A stretch of DNA of 64,000 nt from Thauera aromatica_A (lineage in GTDB: Bacteria; Pseudomonadota; Gammaproteobacteria; Burkholderiales; Rhodocyclaceae): NCBI RefSeq assembly GCF_023093595.1, contig NZ_JALLIK010000098.1, forward strand, positions 1-64,000, given 5' to 3'. How positions within the stretch are numbered: position 1 is the stretch's first letter; each line of letters starts with the position of its first letter. Shown piece by piece: positions 16,912-24,785 of this stretch. The position numbers were made by a program, and so were the translations under genes. A model generated the notes under the pieces. That model was not told the origin of the DNA, did no database searches, and saw only the letters and a program-made list of their open reading frames with translations.

Positions 16912-17109
16912 TCAAGCGTACGGAAGCATGGCGCGGATCAGCTTTTCATCGGCGGCATGAACTTCGGTCATGCCACGCAGCTGACGCTTGGCCTTGGTGG
17001 TCTTCTTGGTCAGGATGTGGCGCTTGAACGCCTGGGACCGCTTGATCCCACCGCTTGAGCGGACCTTGAACCGCTTCGCGGCTCCGCTCTTAGTCTTCAT
17101 CTTGGGCAT
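16912..17109 (-). CDS. rpmI: 50S ribosomal protein L35
   Basis: L35, 65 residues, strongly basic; begins MPKMKTKSGAAKRFKV and contains the family motif SQAFKRHILTKKT. It sits between infC (144 bases upstream) and rplT (12 bases downstream), the conserved infC-rpmI-rplT order. Confidence 0.98.
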   Translation of the reverse strand: MPKMKTKSGAAKRFKVRSSGGIKRSQAFKRHILTKKTTKAKRQLRGMTEVHAADEKLIRAMLPYA

Positions 17110-17196
17110 TGCTCAGACTCCATGTTTTTGGATGCCGCCAGGTAGCGTCGAAAAATCCCGATGCGTTTTGACACCTGACAGCACTTGTTTTCCGCC

Positions 17197-17214
17197 GGGC
17201 AGGACTCCCTGCCC
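17197..17214 (-). promoter_or_regulatory. Hairpin in the rpmI-rplT leader, possible L20 operator
   Basis: The 144-base infC-rpmI gap contains a perfect 7-base stem (GGGCAGG/CCTGCCC) with a 4-base loop, about 88 bases before rpmI, and further GC-rich complementary segments. In E. coli and related bacteria L20 binds structures in this leader to repress rpmI-rplT. The location fits; the binding is inferred. Confidence 0.35.
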
Positions 17215-17253
17215 CACGGCTTCGCCCCTGCAGGGACAAATTCTTCGAACCGA

Positions 17254-17775
17254 TCAGCGGTTCTTTTTCGGCGCGATGACCATGATCATCTGGCGCCCTT
17301 CCATCTTCGGCATCTGCTCGACCTGGCCCAGTTCTTCCAGGTCGGCCTTGATCCGCTCGAGCTGGCGCAAGCCGAATTCCTGATGCGCCATTTCGCGACC
17401 GCGGAAGCGCAAAGTCACCTTGCACTTGTCGCCTTCATCCAGAAAGCGCTTGAGATTGCGCAGCTTGATCTGGTAATCGTTCTCGTCGGTGCCGGGACGA
17501 AGCTTGACCTCCTTCACCTGCACCTGTTTCTGCTTGAGCCGGGCTTCGTGGGCCTTCTTCTGTTCCTGATACTTGAACTTGCCGTAATCCATGATCTTGC
17601 AGACCGGCGGCTTGGCCATCGGCGCGATCTCGACAAGGTCCAGCCCGGCCTCCTCGGCCATGTTGAGGGCTGCGTTCAGGGACACGATCCCCAGCTGTTC
17701 ACCTTCTTCACCGACCAGCCGGAGTTCGAGCGCGTTGATCTCCCCATTAACGCGCTGCTTCTTATCTTGAGCGAT
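17254..17775 (-). CDS. infC: Translation initiation factor IF-3, AUC start
   Basis: IF-3 binds the 30S subunit, prevents 50S joining and checks the start codon. The first ATG/GTG start available in frame (17685) would give only 143 residues and lose the N-terminal domain. The frame is open upstream through IAQDKKQRVNGEINALELR, the conserved IF-3 N-terminus, to an ATC codon at 17775 preceded by a GGAGAG ribosome site. The resulting 173 residues match the family. E. coli infC uses AUU so that IF-3 can limit its own synthesis; AUC here would do the same. The N-domain (1-75), a linker helix rich in Lys and Gln, and the C-domain ending MVIAPKKNR are all present. It starts 27 bases after thrS ends. 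Confidence 0.93.
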   Translation of the reverse strand: MAQDKKQRVNGEINALELRLVGEEGEQLGIVSLNAALNMAEEAGLDLVEIAPMAKPPVCKIMDYGKFKYQEQKKAHEARLKQKQVQVKEVKLRPGTDENDYQIKLRNLKRFLDEGDKCKVTLRFRGREMAHQEFGLRQLERIKADLEELGQVEQMPKMEGRQMIMVIAPKKNR

Positions 17776-17801
17776 GGTTCAACTCTCCACGAAAACCAAA
17801 A

Positions 17802-19718
17802 TCAGACCGTACCGGCTTTCGCTTCGACTTCGCGACGCCAGCGTTCGATCAGCGAATCGAGGGACATTTGGCCAAGATCCTGGCCCCCCCGGGCACGCAC
17901 AGCCACCAAACCTGCCGCCTTTTCCTTCTCGCCGATAACGATCTGGTAAGGCAGTTTCTGCACGCTATGTTCGCGGATTTTATAGTTAATCTTCTCGTTG
18001 CGCAAATCGGCCTCGACGCGGAAGCCTGCCTTCCTGAGCCTTGCCGCCGCCTCGCTGGCATACTCGGCCTGGCCTTCGGAGATGTTCATCACCACAGCCT
18101 GCACCGGCGCAAGCCACATCGGCATCGCCCCTGCGTGGTTCTCGATCAGGATCCCGATGAAGCGCTCGAGCGAGCCCAGGATGGCGCGGTGCAGCATCAC
18201 CGGCACTTTCTTGGTGTTGTCCTCATCGACGTACTCCGCCCCCAGACGTACCGGCAAGTTGAAGTCGAGCTGCAGCGTGCCGCACTGCCACACCCGCCCC
18301 AGGCTATCTTTCAGCGAAAATTCGATCTTCGGCCCGTAGAACGCCCCCTCTCCCGGCTGCAGGTCGTAGTCCAGACCCTGCGCATCGAGCGCCGCAGCCA
18401 GCGCCGCCTCGGCCGCATCCCACTGCTCGTCGGTACCGACCCGTTTGTCCGGGCGGGTCGACAGCTTGACCAGCACGTCGATGAAGCCGAAGTCGGCATA
18501 GACCTGCTGCAGCAGGCGGATGAACTCGGCGGATTCGGCCTGCACCTGGCCTTCGGCGCAAAAAATGTGCGCATCATCCTGCACGAAGTTGCGCACGCGC
18601 ATGATGCCGTGCAGCGAACCGGAAGGCTCGTTACGATGGCACGAGCCGAACTCGGCCATGCGCAGCGGCAAGTCGCGGTAGCTCTTCAGCCCCTGGTTGA
18701 AAATCTGGATATGGCACGGGCAGTTCATCGGCTTCACCGCATAGTCGTGCTTTTCCGACTTCGTGGTGAACATCAGATCCGAATACATCCCCCAGTGACC
18801 GGATTTTTCCCACAGCGAGCGGTCGACGATCTGCGGCGTCTTCACTTCCTGGTAGCCATGCTCGCCGATCGTGCGGCGCAGGTACTGCTCGACCTGCTGC
18901 CACAGCGTCCACCCCTTTGCGTGCCAGAACACCATGCCCGGCGCCTCATCCTGCAGATGGAAGAGGTCGAGCTGACGACCGAGCCGGCGGTGGTCGCGCT
19001 TTTCGGCTTCCTCGATCATGTGCAGATAAGCGTCGAGTTCGTCCTTCTTCGCCCACGCGGTGCCGTACACGCGCTGCAGCATTTCATTCTTCGAGTCGCC
19101 CCGCCAATAGGCTCCGGCAAGCTTGGTGAGCTTGAAGACTTTCAGCTTTCCGGTAGACGGCACGTGCGGGCCGCGGCAGAGATCGATGAAATCGCCCTGC
19201 CGATACAGCGACACGTCTTCCTGCGCTGGAATCGAGGCGATGATCTCGGCCTTGTAGTGCTCGCCGATCCCTTTGAAGAACGCGACCGCCTTGTCACGGG
19301 ACCAGACTTCGCGCTGCACCGCGATTTCGCGCTTCGCGATCTCGCCCATGCGCACCTCGATCGCCGCCAGATCCTCCGGCGTAAATGGGCGCTTGTACGA
19401 AAAATCGTAGTAGAACCCGTTCTCGATCACCGGCCCGATAGTCACCTGCGCATCCGGAAACAGCTCCTTCACCGCATGCGCCAGCAGGTGCGCGGTGGAG
19501 TGGCGGATGATCTCCAGGCCTTCCAGAGTCTTGTCGGTGACAATCGCCAGTTCGGCATCGGCATCGAGGCGGTGCGAAAGATCGACCAGGCGGCCGCCGA
19601 CGCGGCCGGCGAGCGCCGCCTTGGCGAGCCCGGCACCGATCGAAGCCGCGACTTCGGCCACCGTCACCGGGTGATCGAAGCTGCGAATGGAACCATCGGG
19701 AAGCGTGATATTGGGCAT
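17802..19718 (-). CDS. thrS: Threonine-tRNA ligase
   Basis: ThrRS charges tRNA-Thr and edits mis-acylated serine. It has 638 residues in the usual order: TGS domain (1-62), editing domain (about 65-225, with the HSTAHLLAHAV metal-type motif), class II catalytic core (245-535) and anticodon-binding domain (540-638). The zinc-ligand Cys is in MNCPCHI; motif 2 is FGSCHRNEPSGSLHG and motif 3 is near HRAILGSLERFIG. It heads the leftward cluster thrS-infC-rpmI-rplT-pheST-ihfA. E. coli ThrRS represses its own mRNA; the leader here does contain a hairpin. Confidence 0.97.
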   Translation of the reverse strand: MPNITLPDGSIRSFDHPVTVAEVAASIGAGLAKAALAGRVGGRLVDLSHRLDADAELAIVTDKTLEGLEIIRHSTAHLLAHAVKELFPDAQVTIGPVIENGFYYDFSYKRPFTPEDLAAIEVRMGEIAKREIAVQREVWSRDKAVAFFKGIGEHYKAEIIASIPAQEDVSLYRQGDFIDLCRGPHVPSTGKLKVFKLTKLAGAYWRGDSKNEMLQRVYGTAWAKKDELDAYLHMIEEAEKRDHRRLGRQLDLFHLQDEAPGMVFWHAKGWTLWQQVEQYLRRTIGEHGYQEVKTPQIVDRSLWEKSGHWGMYSDLMFTTKSEKHDYAVKPMNCPCHIQIFNQGLKSYRDLPLRMAEFGSCHRNEPSGSLHGIMRVRNFVQDDAHIFCAEGQVQAESAEFIRLLQQVYADFGFIDVLVKLSTRPDKRVGTDEQWDAAEAALAAALDAQGLDYDLQPGEGAFYGPKIEFSLKDSLGRVWQCGTLQLDFNLPVRLGAEYVDEDNTKKVPVMLHRAILGSLERFIGILIENHAGAMPMWLAPVQAVVMNISEGQAEYASEAAARLRKAGFRVEADLRNEKINYKIREHSVQKLPYQIVIGEKEKAAGLVAVRARGGQDLGQMSLDSLIERWRREVEAKAGTV

Positions 19719-19786
19719 GACATAGGCCTCGGACTGGACTCACCCCCCTTCTTGCGGGGCGCGACGCGAATCGAAAAATGTGGACG

Positions 19787-19817
19787 AAAAAAAAGCGCGG
19801 TCTTGGCGCGCTTTTTT
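19787..19817 (-). terminator. Terminator between tRNA-Val and thrS
   Basis: AAAAAAGCGCG/CGCGCTTTTTT arms with a 7-base loop and a T-run of eight when read leftward. It lies 82 bases after the tRNA-Val 3' end and 69 bases before thrS. It most simply ends the tRNA transcript, but could also act as a thrS leader attenuator. Confidence 0.8.
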
Positions 19818-19898
19818 CTCTAGCAGACAAGCGGAGCCGACCTGTTCAGTTTCCGGCCTGAAAAGTAGTTCGGAACATGATGATCAACCCCATAAATC

Positions 19899-19975
19899 TG
19901 GTAGGCGCGATTGGATTCGAACCAACGACCCCCACCATGTCAAGGTGGTGCTCTAACCAACTGAGCTACGCGCCT
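19899..19975 (-). tRNA. tRNA-Val(GAC)
   Basis: A 77-base cloverleaf on the reverse strand with encoded CCA (19899-19901). The acceptor stem is AGGCGCG/CGCGCCT with an A discriminator. The anticodon stem CCACC/GGTGG holds the loop TTGACAT, giving anticodon GAC. The T arm reads TGGTTCGAATCCA. The first base A, rather than G, is unusual but occurs in tRNA-Val(GAC) of this group. Confidence 0.93.
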
Positions 19976-20002
19976 GCTGAAGCCCCACATTATAGGCACT
20001 GC

Positions 20003-20025
20003 AAAAATCCTGTCAAAGATTTTTT
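20003..20025 (-). terminator. Weak AT-rich hairpin after the glsB-like gene
   Basis: AAAAATC/GATTTTT arms around an 8-base loop, extended outward by an imperfect GCACTGC/GTACTGC match. It lies 20 bases after the GlsB-type gene, upstream of tRNA-Val. It is a possible terminator but mainly A-T pairs. Confidence 0.4.
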
Positions 20026-20044
20026 GTACTGCAGGGCAGGAAAC

Positions 20045-20287
20045 TCACTTTCTCAACCGTGACACCACGAACAGGATCACCACCGCGCCGACGACGGCGC
20101 CGATGAAGCCGGCAGGCTGCCCGACCTGGTAGATCCCCAGAAACTGCCCGCCGAACGTTGCCAGCATCGACCCCCCGATGCCCAGCAGCGCAGTCATGAT
20201 CAAGCCAAGCCCATCTCTCCCCGGATGCAGCAGGCGAGCGACGAGACCGATGATAAGACCGATGAGAATGGTTCCGATAATGCCCAT
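20045..20287 (-). CDS. GlsB/YeaQ/YmgE-family stress-associated membrane protein
   Basis: An 80-residue hydrophobic protein with three transmembrane segments (about 2-20, 29-50 and 56-76) and the glycine-zipper-like pattern of transglycosylase-associated / GlsB proteins (GIIGTILIGLIIGLVARLLHPG). These small inner-membrane proteins are often induced by stress; their molecular role is unclear. The ATG at 20287 has AGGAGG nine bases upstream; a TTG two codons earlier would be too close to that site. It is probably a single-gene unit. Confidence 0.85.
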   Translation of the reverse strand: MGIIGTILIGLIIGLVARLLHPGRDGLGLIMTALLGIGGSMLATFGGQFLGIYQVGQPAGFIGAVVGAVVILFVVSRLRK

Positions 20288-20361
20288 GTTCAATACCCTC
20301 CTGATCGTCCCCTGTGAATCCGCAACCGCGCCCGCGCTGCGGGACGGGCACGAACGTTGAA

Positions 20362-21150
20362 TCAGCCGGCCGGCCAGGCCTCGATGAATTGCTTCCAGTG
20401 CGGCGCATCGAGCCGGGCGAGCGCGTCACGAACGAACTGCACCTCGTCGGCCCAGGCTTTCGCATCGAGATGGCCGCGCATGCGCTCGAAGCGCAGGTAC
20501 ACCAGGTAGGTGTTCACCACGTCGGTTTCGCAATAGTCGCGGATCTCCGCGACCTTGCCGTCGAGCCACGCCTGCCACACGGCGGAACCGTCCATGCCGA
20601 GTTTGCCGGGATAGCCCATCAGCTTGGCCAGGTCATCGAGCGGCGCGTTCGCGCGCGGCTGGTACATCGCCAGCAGATCCATCAGATCGAGATGACGGCT
20701 GTGATAACGGCCGATGTAGTTGTTCCACTTGAAGTCGCGCGAATCATGATGATCGCCGTCCCCCTGGTCCCAGTAGCGCGCGGCCGACACCCCGTGCACC
20801 ATGCCGCGGTAGTGGAGCACGGGCAGATCGAAGCCGCCACCGTTCCACGACACGATCTGCGGCGAATAGCGTTCAATGCCGTCGAAAAAGCGCTGGATGA
20901 TCTCGCCTTCCCCCGCTGCCGGTTCGGACAGCGAGAACACCCGGAACTGCTGCGCATCGCGCAGGGCGCAGGAAATCGTCACTACCCGCTGCAGGTGATG
21001 CGGCAGAAAGTCGTTGCCATGGCTGGCGCGGCGCTGCTGGAACGCCCACTCCGCGACCTCGTAGTCCGACAGGCTGGCGGGGAGATCCTCCAGCGTGCGG
21101 ATTCCGGCGACATCGGGAATGGTTTCGATATCGAAGACGAGAACCGGCAT
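20362..21150 (-). CDS. PolB-like 3'-5' exonuclease
   Basis: A DnaQ-fold exonuclease of the group resembling the proofreading domain of family B polymerases, but standing alone. It has 262 residues from the ATG at 21150. Exo I is VFDIETIPDV (metal ligands Asp7 and Glu9), Exo II is the QIVSWNGGGFDLPVL region, and Exo III is DYCETDVVNTYLVYLRF. The substrate (DNA or RNA ends) is unknown. The start overlaps the ydbL stop by one base (TGATG), so it is translationally coupled to an envelope operon, an odd partnership. A longer frame upstream lies within ydbL and is rejected. Confidence 0.85.
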   Translation of the reverse strand: MPVLVFDIETIPDVAGIRTLEDLPASLSDYEVAEWAFQQRRASHGNDFLPHHLQRVVTISCALRDAQQFRVFSLSEPAAGEGEIIQRFFDGIERYSPQIVSWNGGGFDLPVLHYRGMVHGVSAARYWDQGDGDHHDSRDFKWNNYIGRYHSRHLDLMDLLAMYQPRANAPLDDLAKLMGYPGKLGMDGSAVWQAWLDGKVAEIRDYCETDVVNTYLVYLRFERMRGHLDAKAWADEVQFVRDALARLDAPHWKQFIEAWPAG

Positions 21151-21578
21151 CACTTGCGCACCCAGTCGCCGCCCTGCTGCACCCACCATCCCGGCCGGAC
21201 GCGCTCGATCCAGCGCTGGGCAAAGGTGCGGCGCACATCGGCCTCCCATTCCGGGCGGCCATTGCCCCGTGCGATCTCGCGGTACAGCGCGGCGCGGTCG
21301 GCATTCTCCGCGGCGATCAGGCTACTGACCTGGGCGCGCTGCGCCAGGGCGACGGCGGACGCATCGCGCAGCGCCACCGTCCCGTCGGCAGCGAATCCTA
21401 CCGCCCCCGAAGTGTAGAGCGGCTCCAGCCGCGCATGCCGTTGCTGCATCGATTGGCGCAGGGCCGAAATTGCCGGAGTGTCGATTTCCAGATTCCCCTG
21501 GGCCTGCACCGCCCCCGCCAGCAGGAGGCCGAAAGCCAGCGCCGCGATCCAGCGCGGGCACGCAAAAAGCCGTTTCAT
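21150..21578 (-). CDS. ydbL: YdbL-family periplasmic protein (DUF1318)
   Basis: A 142-residue exported protein: signal peptide with predicted cleavage after AVQA (about residue 25), then the DUF1318 domain, recognised from the ALRQSMQQRHARL and VSSLIAAENADRAALYREIA segments. YdbL accompanies YdbH and YnbE in E. coli and modulates that phospholipid-transport pair. The ATG at 21578 overlaps the ynbE stop as ATGA, so the two are coupled, as expected for a conserved trio. Confidence 0.85.
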   Translation of the reverse strand: MKRLFACPRWIAALAFGLLLAGAVQAQGNLEIDTPAISALRQSMQQRHARLEPLYTSGAVGFAADGTVALRDASAVALAQRAQVSSLIAAENADRAALYREIARGNGRPEWEADVRRTFAQRWIERVRPGWWVQQGGDWVRK

Positions 21579-21760
21579 TTCGCCTCTCCTTCCTTGCCGG
21601 GTGCCCCCGCTCCATTCCCGTGCAACTGCCAGACCTCGTCGATGATGCGGTCTGCAGCCTTTTCCGCCGCCGCCGCAGGGAAATAGATATTGATCGTCAC
21701 ACAGCCCGCTGCGGCCAATCCAAGCGCTGCGGCCAGAATCCCATTCGGCAACCATCCCAT
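21575..21760 (-). CDS. ynbE: YnbE-family outer-membrane lipoprotein
   Basis: A 61-residue lipoprotein. The signal ends AAAGC (Cys20), followed at once by the family hallmark VTINIYFPAAAAEKAADRII. YnbE is the outer-membrane partner that pairs with the C-terminus of YdbH through beta-strand addition to bridge the periplasm. The ATG at 21760 has a good AGGAGGG site, and the frame upstream overlaps ydbH. It lies 25 bases after ydbH and is coupled to ydbL. Confidence 0.88.
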   Translation of the reverse strand: MGWLPNGILAAALGLAAAGCVTINIYFPAAAAEKAADRIIDEVWQLHGNGAGAPGKEGEAK

Positions 21761-21785
21761 CTCGCCCTCCTGTTCGATGCCGCAC

Positions 21786-23891
21786 TCAGCGCAGTTCGGG
21801 CGCGACATTGTCCGCCACCACGCGCTGCAGGCGGTCCACGAGCTCGTCCCAATCGACGCGCCGATTGTAGCCGATGACATTCAGCGCCGGGATGCCGCCC
21901 CCGCGCATGATCACGAAGCCCCCGTCGGCACGGCCGCCGCCCTCGATTCCGTCCATGAGGCAGGTACCGGACACCATCCGGCAGCGCAGCCCAAGCTCAC
22001 GGTAGCCGAATGTGTCGAACATCCTTAGCAAACCACGCTGGATCGCCGCCACCGCCCCGCCCCCGCCCAGGGCGCTGATATTCTGCACTGCGCGCTGGCT
22101 GACCCGGCGCGGGTAGCGCCCGGGGCTGCTGGCGATACGTGCATCGAACGCCGTCGGCCGCCAATGGGCGAGTTCCAGCCCGCGCACATCGACATCGGCA
22201 AAACCGGTGATGCTGCCGAAGCTGAAGGTCTCGGTCAGCTGGGCGAGGTCGAGGTGGCGGCCCTCGATGTCGGCACTCAGATGCGAAGCCACGCCGAACG
22301 GCTCGAGCAGGCGCAAGCCGGTCGCCTGCAGGTAGCCGTCGAACACCGAGACCACGAGCGCGCCGTCGAATGCGATCTCTCCCGGCGTCACCCGCAGGCC
22401 GGGCAGCGAGGCCGACAACACTCCCGACATCGACGGCAGACCGAGCGCGGCGGTGAGGGCCGGCATCGAGATCGGCTCGACCACCAGGCTGCCGCGACCG
22501 TGCCAGCCGTCCGCCACGCGGTGCAACGCCAGATCATCGACGACGAGCGCGCCATCGAGTAGGGGAATCACGCTGCGATCGAAGCGGGCACCATTGCGAT
22601 CGATCCACGCCTCCAGGCCGAAGGCGCCGAGCTCGACCCTTCCCCAGCGACCGCCGCCGACCCGCAGCACGGCGCGCGACTCACCATCGGCCTGCCACGG
22701 CAGACGGCCGTCGACCGGCCCCAGCGCCAGGCCGCTGCCGCCATCGGCACCGAGCAAGTTCAAGCCGGCGGCGGTAAAAACCGCATCGCCCGCCACCAGC
22801 CGCCCCTCCTGCACCCGTAGTCCGCCGCTTACATGCCCGGAAAAACGCATCCGCTCGGCACTCGCCGGCGCGACCAGGGGAGCCACCCAGCGCGGCCCGA
22901 GCACGGCCAGATCGGCGGCGGAAACGGCAACCGTCCCCTCGACCAGGCGCGCTTCGGCAAGATCGATCTCGGCCGTGAGCGCCAGCGCCGCAACGCCTTC
23001 GAACTCGGCGCGCGCTTCATGCACGCTCAAGCGGCTGCCGCGCACACGCCCGGAAGCCTGGAACTCCGGCCCCGCTTCAAGGTACAGCGGATGCAGGTAC
23101 GCCGCCCCTTGGCGCCACCCCAGGTGCAGCTGCCAATCCCATGCCGACCCGCCCCCCTGGGCATCGAGGCGGATATCGAGACCGAGGTCCTCTGCGGCTT
23201 GCAGGCCATCTCCGGTGGCGAACCGACCCTCCTCGAGGCGGGCCTCCAGACGCAGCAGCGCGTGCGCGCCATCGCGCCGCGGCGACCATTCGATGTGGCC
23301 GGAAAGCGTCCCCTCCGGCGCCCGCTCCTGCCAGGCTTTCGCCATCTCCGGTTGCCACATCCGAAGCCAGCTCACCAGCTCCCCCAGTTCGAGCTGATCG
23401 AACGTTGCAACCAGCCCTGCTTCCGCGGTGAAAGTGGCGGCGACGCGCGCACCGCGCGCGCTGCGCAGAGCCAGGCGTGCCGCGGCGCGGTGCGGTGCAA
23501 TGGCGAACTCGGCATCGAACGGCAACCGCCGTCCGGCAAGCCACAACTGCGCCTTGTCGCAGGCCAGTTCATCGAGGGAGAAGCGCGCCCGCGCGCAGCG
23601 CAGCACCACTTCACGCCAGTACCGCGAGCCCAGCTTCACGCGCTCGACATGCAATTCCGCGCTCCCCCGGGCAGCATCGAAGCGCAACTCAAGGGCATGC
23701 ACGGAAAAAGCCGGGTTATGCACCTCCGGCAGGCGCAAGAGCAGGCGCTCAACCGCCGATGCCGGAACGATCCACCACAGCGCAAGCGCCAGGCAGACTG
23801 TGCGCACGCCCCCGGCCAGCGCCGCGGCGCGCGCACGCGAAGGTTCAGCCGGGGAAGACACCCGTGGAAAGATATCGGTCACCGCGATCAC
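21786..23891 (-). CDS. ydbH: YdbH: AsmA-like intermembrane phospholipid transport protein
   Basis: YdbH, with TamB and YhdP, carries phospholipids from inner to outer membrane in E. coli. The protein has 701 residues, shorter than E. coli YdbH (about 880). One N-terminal membrane anchor (about 26-46) is followed by long repetitive beta-rich sequence, and the C-terminal part (about 400-700) resembles the dicarboxylate-transport/YdbH domain, with FSFGSITGFADVDVRGLELAHWRPTAFDA typical of the AsmA-like group. The start at 23891 overlaps the end of cysM by 47 bases; a GTG at 23861 is an alternative. Followed by ynbE and ydbL, the same three-gene order as in E. coli. Confidence 0.85.
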   Translation of the reverse strand: MIAVTDIFPRVSSPAEPSRARAAALAGGVRTVCLALALWWIVPASAVERLLLRLPEVHNPAFSVHALELRFDAARGSAELHVERVKLGSRYWREVVLRCARARFSLDELACDKAQLWLAGRRLPFDAEFAIAPHRAAARLALRSARGARVAATFTAEAGLVATFDQLELGELVSWLRMWQPEMAKAWQERAPEGTLSGHIEWSPRRDGAHALLRLEARLEEGRFATGDGLQAAEDLGLDIRLDAQGGGSAWDWQLHLGWRQGAAYLHPLYLEAGPEFQASGRVRGSRLSVHEARAEFEGVAALALTAEIDLAEARLVEGTVAVSAADLAVLGPRWVAPLVAPASAERMRFSGHVSGGLRVQEGRLVAGDAVFTAAGLNLLGADGGSGLALGPVDGRLPWQADGESRAVLRVGGGRWGRVELGAFGLEAWIDRNGARFDRSVIPLLDGALVVDDLALHRVADGWHGRGSLVVEPISMPALTAALGLPSMSGVLSASLPGLRVTPGEIAFDGALVVSVFDGYLQATGLRLLEPFGVASHLSADIEGRHLDLAQLTETFSFGSITGFADVDVRGLELAHWRPTAFDARIASSPGRYPRRVSQRAVQNISALGGGGAVAAIQRGLLRMFDTFGYRELGLRCRMVSGTCLMDGIEGGGRADGGFVIMRGGGIPALNVIGYNRRVDWDELVDRLQRVVADNVAPELR

Positions 23892-24735
23892 ACACGATCG
23901 ACACGATCACCGCGTTCTCGAGCCTAGCGGCGATGCGCAGTGCGACATGCATTGCGCCGCCCGAGGAGATCCCGGCAAAGATGCCTTCCTCGCGCGCCAG
24001 GCGGCGGGTCATTTCCTCGGCCTCGGCCTGGCTGACCGGTTCCAGGCGGTCGACCCGGGGGCGCTCGAAAATCTTCGGCAGATAGGCCTCGGGCCATTTG
24101 CGGATGCCCGGGATCTGCGAACCCTGCTCGGGCTCGCAACCGACGATGCAGATTTCCGGGTTCTTTTCCTTGAGAAAGCGCGACACGCCCATGATGGTGC
24201 CGGTCGTTCCCATCGAACTGACGAAATGGGTCACACGGCCGCCGGTCTGCTCCCAGATTTCCGGGCCGGTCCCTTCATAGTGCGCGAGCGGATTGTCCGG
24301 ATTGGCAAACTGATCGAGGATGATTCCCTTGCCTTCGTCGCGCATGCGCTCGGCGATGTCGCGCGCCATCTCCATCCCCCCCGAAGTGGGAGTGAGCACC
24401 AGCTCGGCGCCGAAGGCCCGCATCGTCTGGCGGCGCTCGACACTCTGGTTCTCTGGCATCACCAGGACCATGCGGTAGCCGCGCATCGCCGCCGCCATCG
24501 CCAGGGCGATGCCGGTGTTGCCGCTGGTGGCCTCGATCAGGGTGTCGCCCGGCCGGATGTCGCCACGCTGCTCGGCGCGCACGATCATCGATAGTGCCGG
24601 GCGGTCCTTCACCGAGCCGGCCGGGTTGTTGCCTTCGAGCTTGGCCAGGATGATGTTGTTGCGACCGGCGGCGATGCGCTTGAGCCTCACCAGCGGAGTG
24701 TGTCCGACGTACTCTTCTAGCGTCCTGAATTCCAT
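23845..24735 (-). CDS. cysM: Cysteine synthase B
   Basis: CysM makes cysteine from O-acetylserine and sulfide (or thiosulfate). It has 296 residues from the ATG at 24735. The pyridoxal-phosphate lysine is Lys43 in GSVKDRPA, the substrate loop is EATSGNTGIALA, and the phosphate-binding loop is SSMGTTGTIMG. The CysM-type features GNNPAGSVKDR and CDRGDRYLSTG favour B over A isozyme. It lies between lapB (51 bases upstream) and ydbH (overlapping). Confidence 0.95.
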   Translation of the reverse strand: MEFRTLEEYVGHTPLVRLKRIAAGRNNIILAKLEGNNPAGSVKDRPALSMIVRAEQRGDIRPGDTLIEATSGNTGIALAMAAAMRGYRMVLVMPENQSVERRQTMRAFGAELVLTPTSGGMEMARDIAERMRDEGKGIILDQFANPDNPLAHYEGTGPEIWEQTGGRVTHFVSSMGTTGTIMGVSRFLKEKNPEICIVGCEPEQGSQIPGIRKWPEAYLPKIFERPRVDRLEPVSQAEAEEMTRRLAREEGIFAGISSGGAMHVALRIAARLENAVIVSIVCDRGDRYLSTGVFPG

Positions 24736-24785
24736 GTATCTCGCTCTTCGCGTTGGGTTGTGCTGCCGCAGCCGGGGGGCGGCGT

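Noticed and set aside
17254..17685. IF-3 starting at the first available in-frame start (143 residues)
   Set aside because: It removes the conserved N-terminal domain, which is present upstream in the same frame.
21150..21785. Long form of ydbL starting at 21785
   Set aside because: It would overlap all of ynbE and lose the signal peptide; the start at 21578 gives a proper signal and an ATGA overlap.
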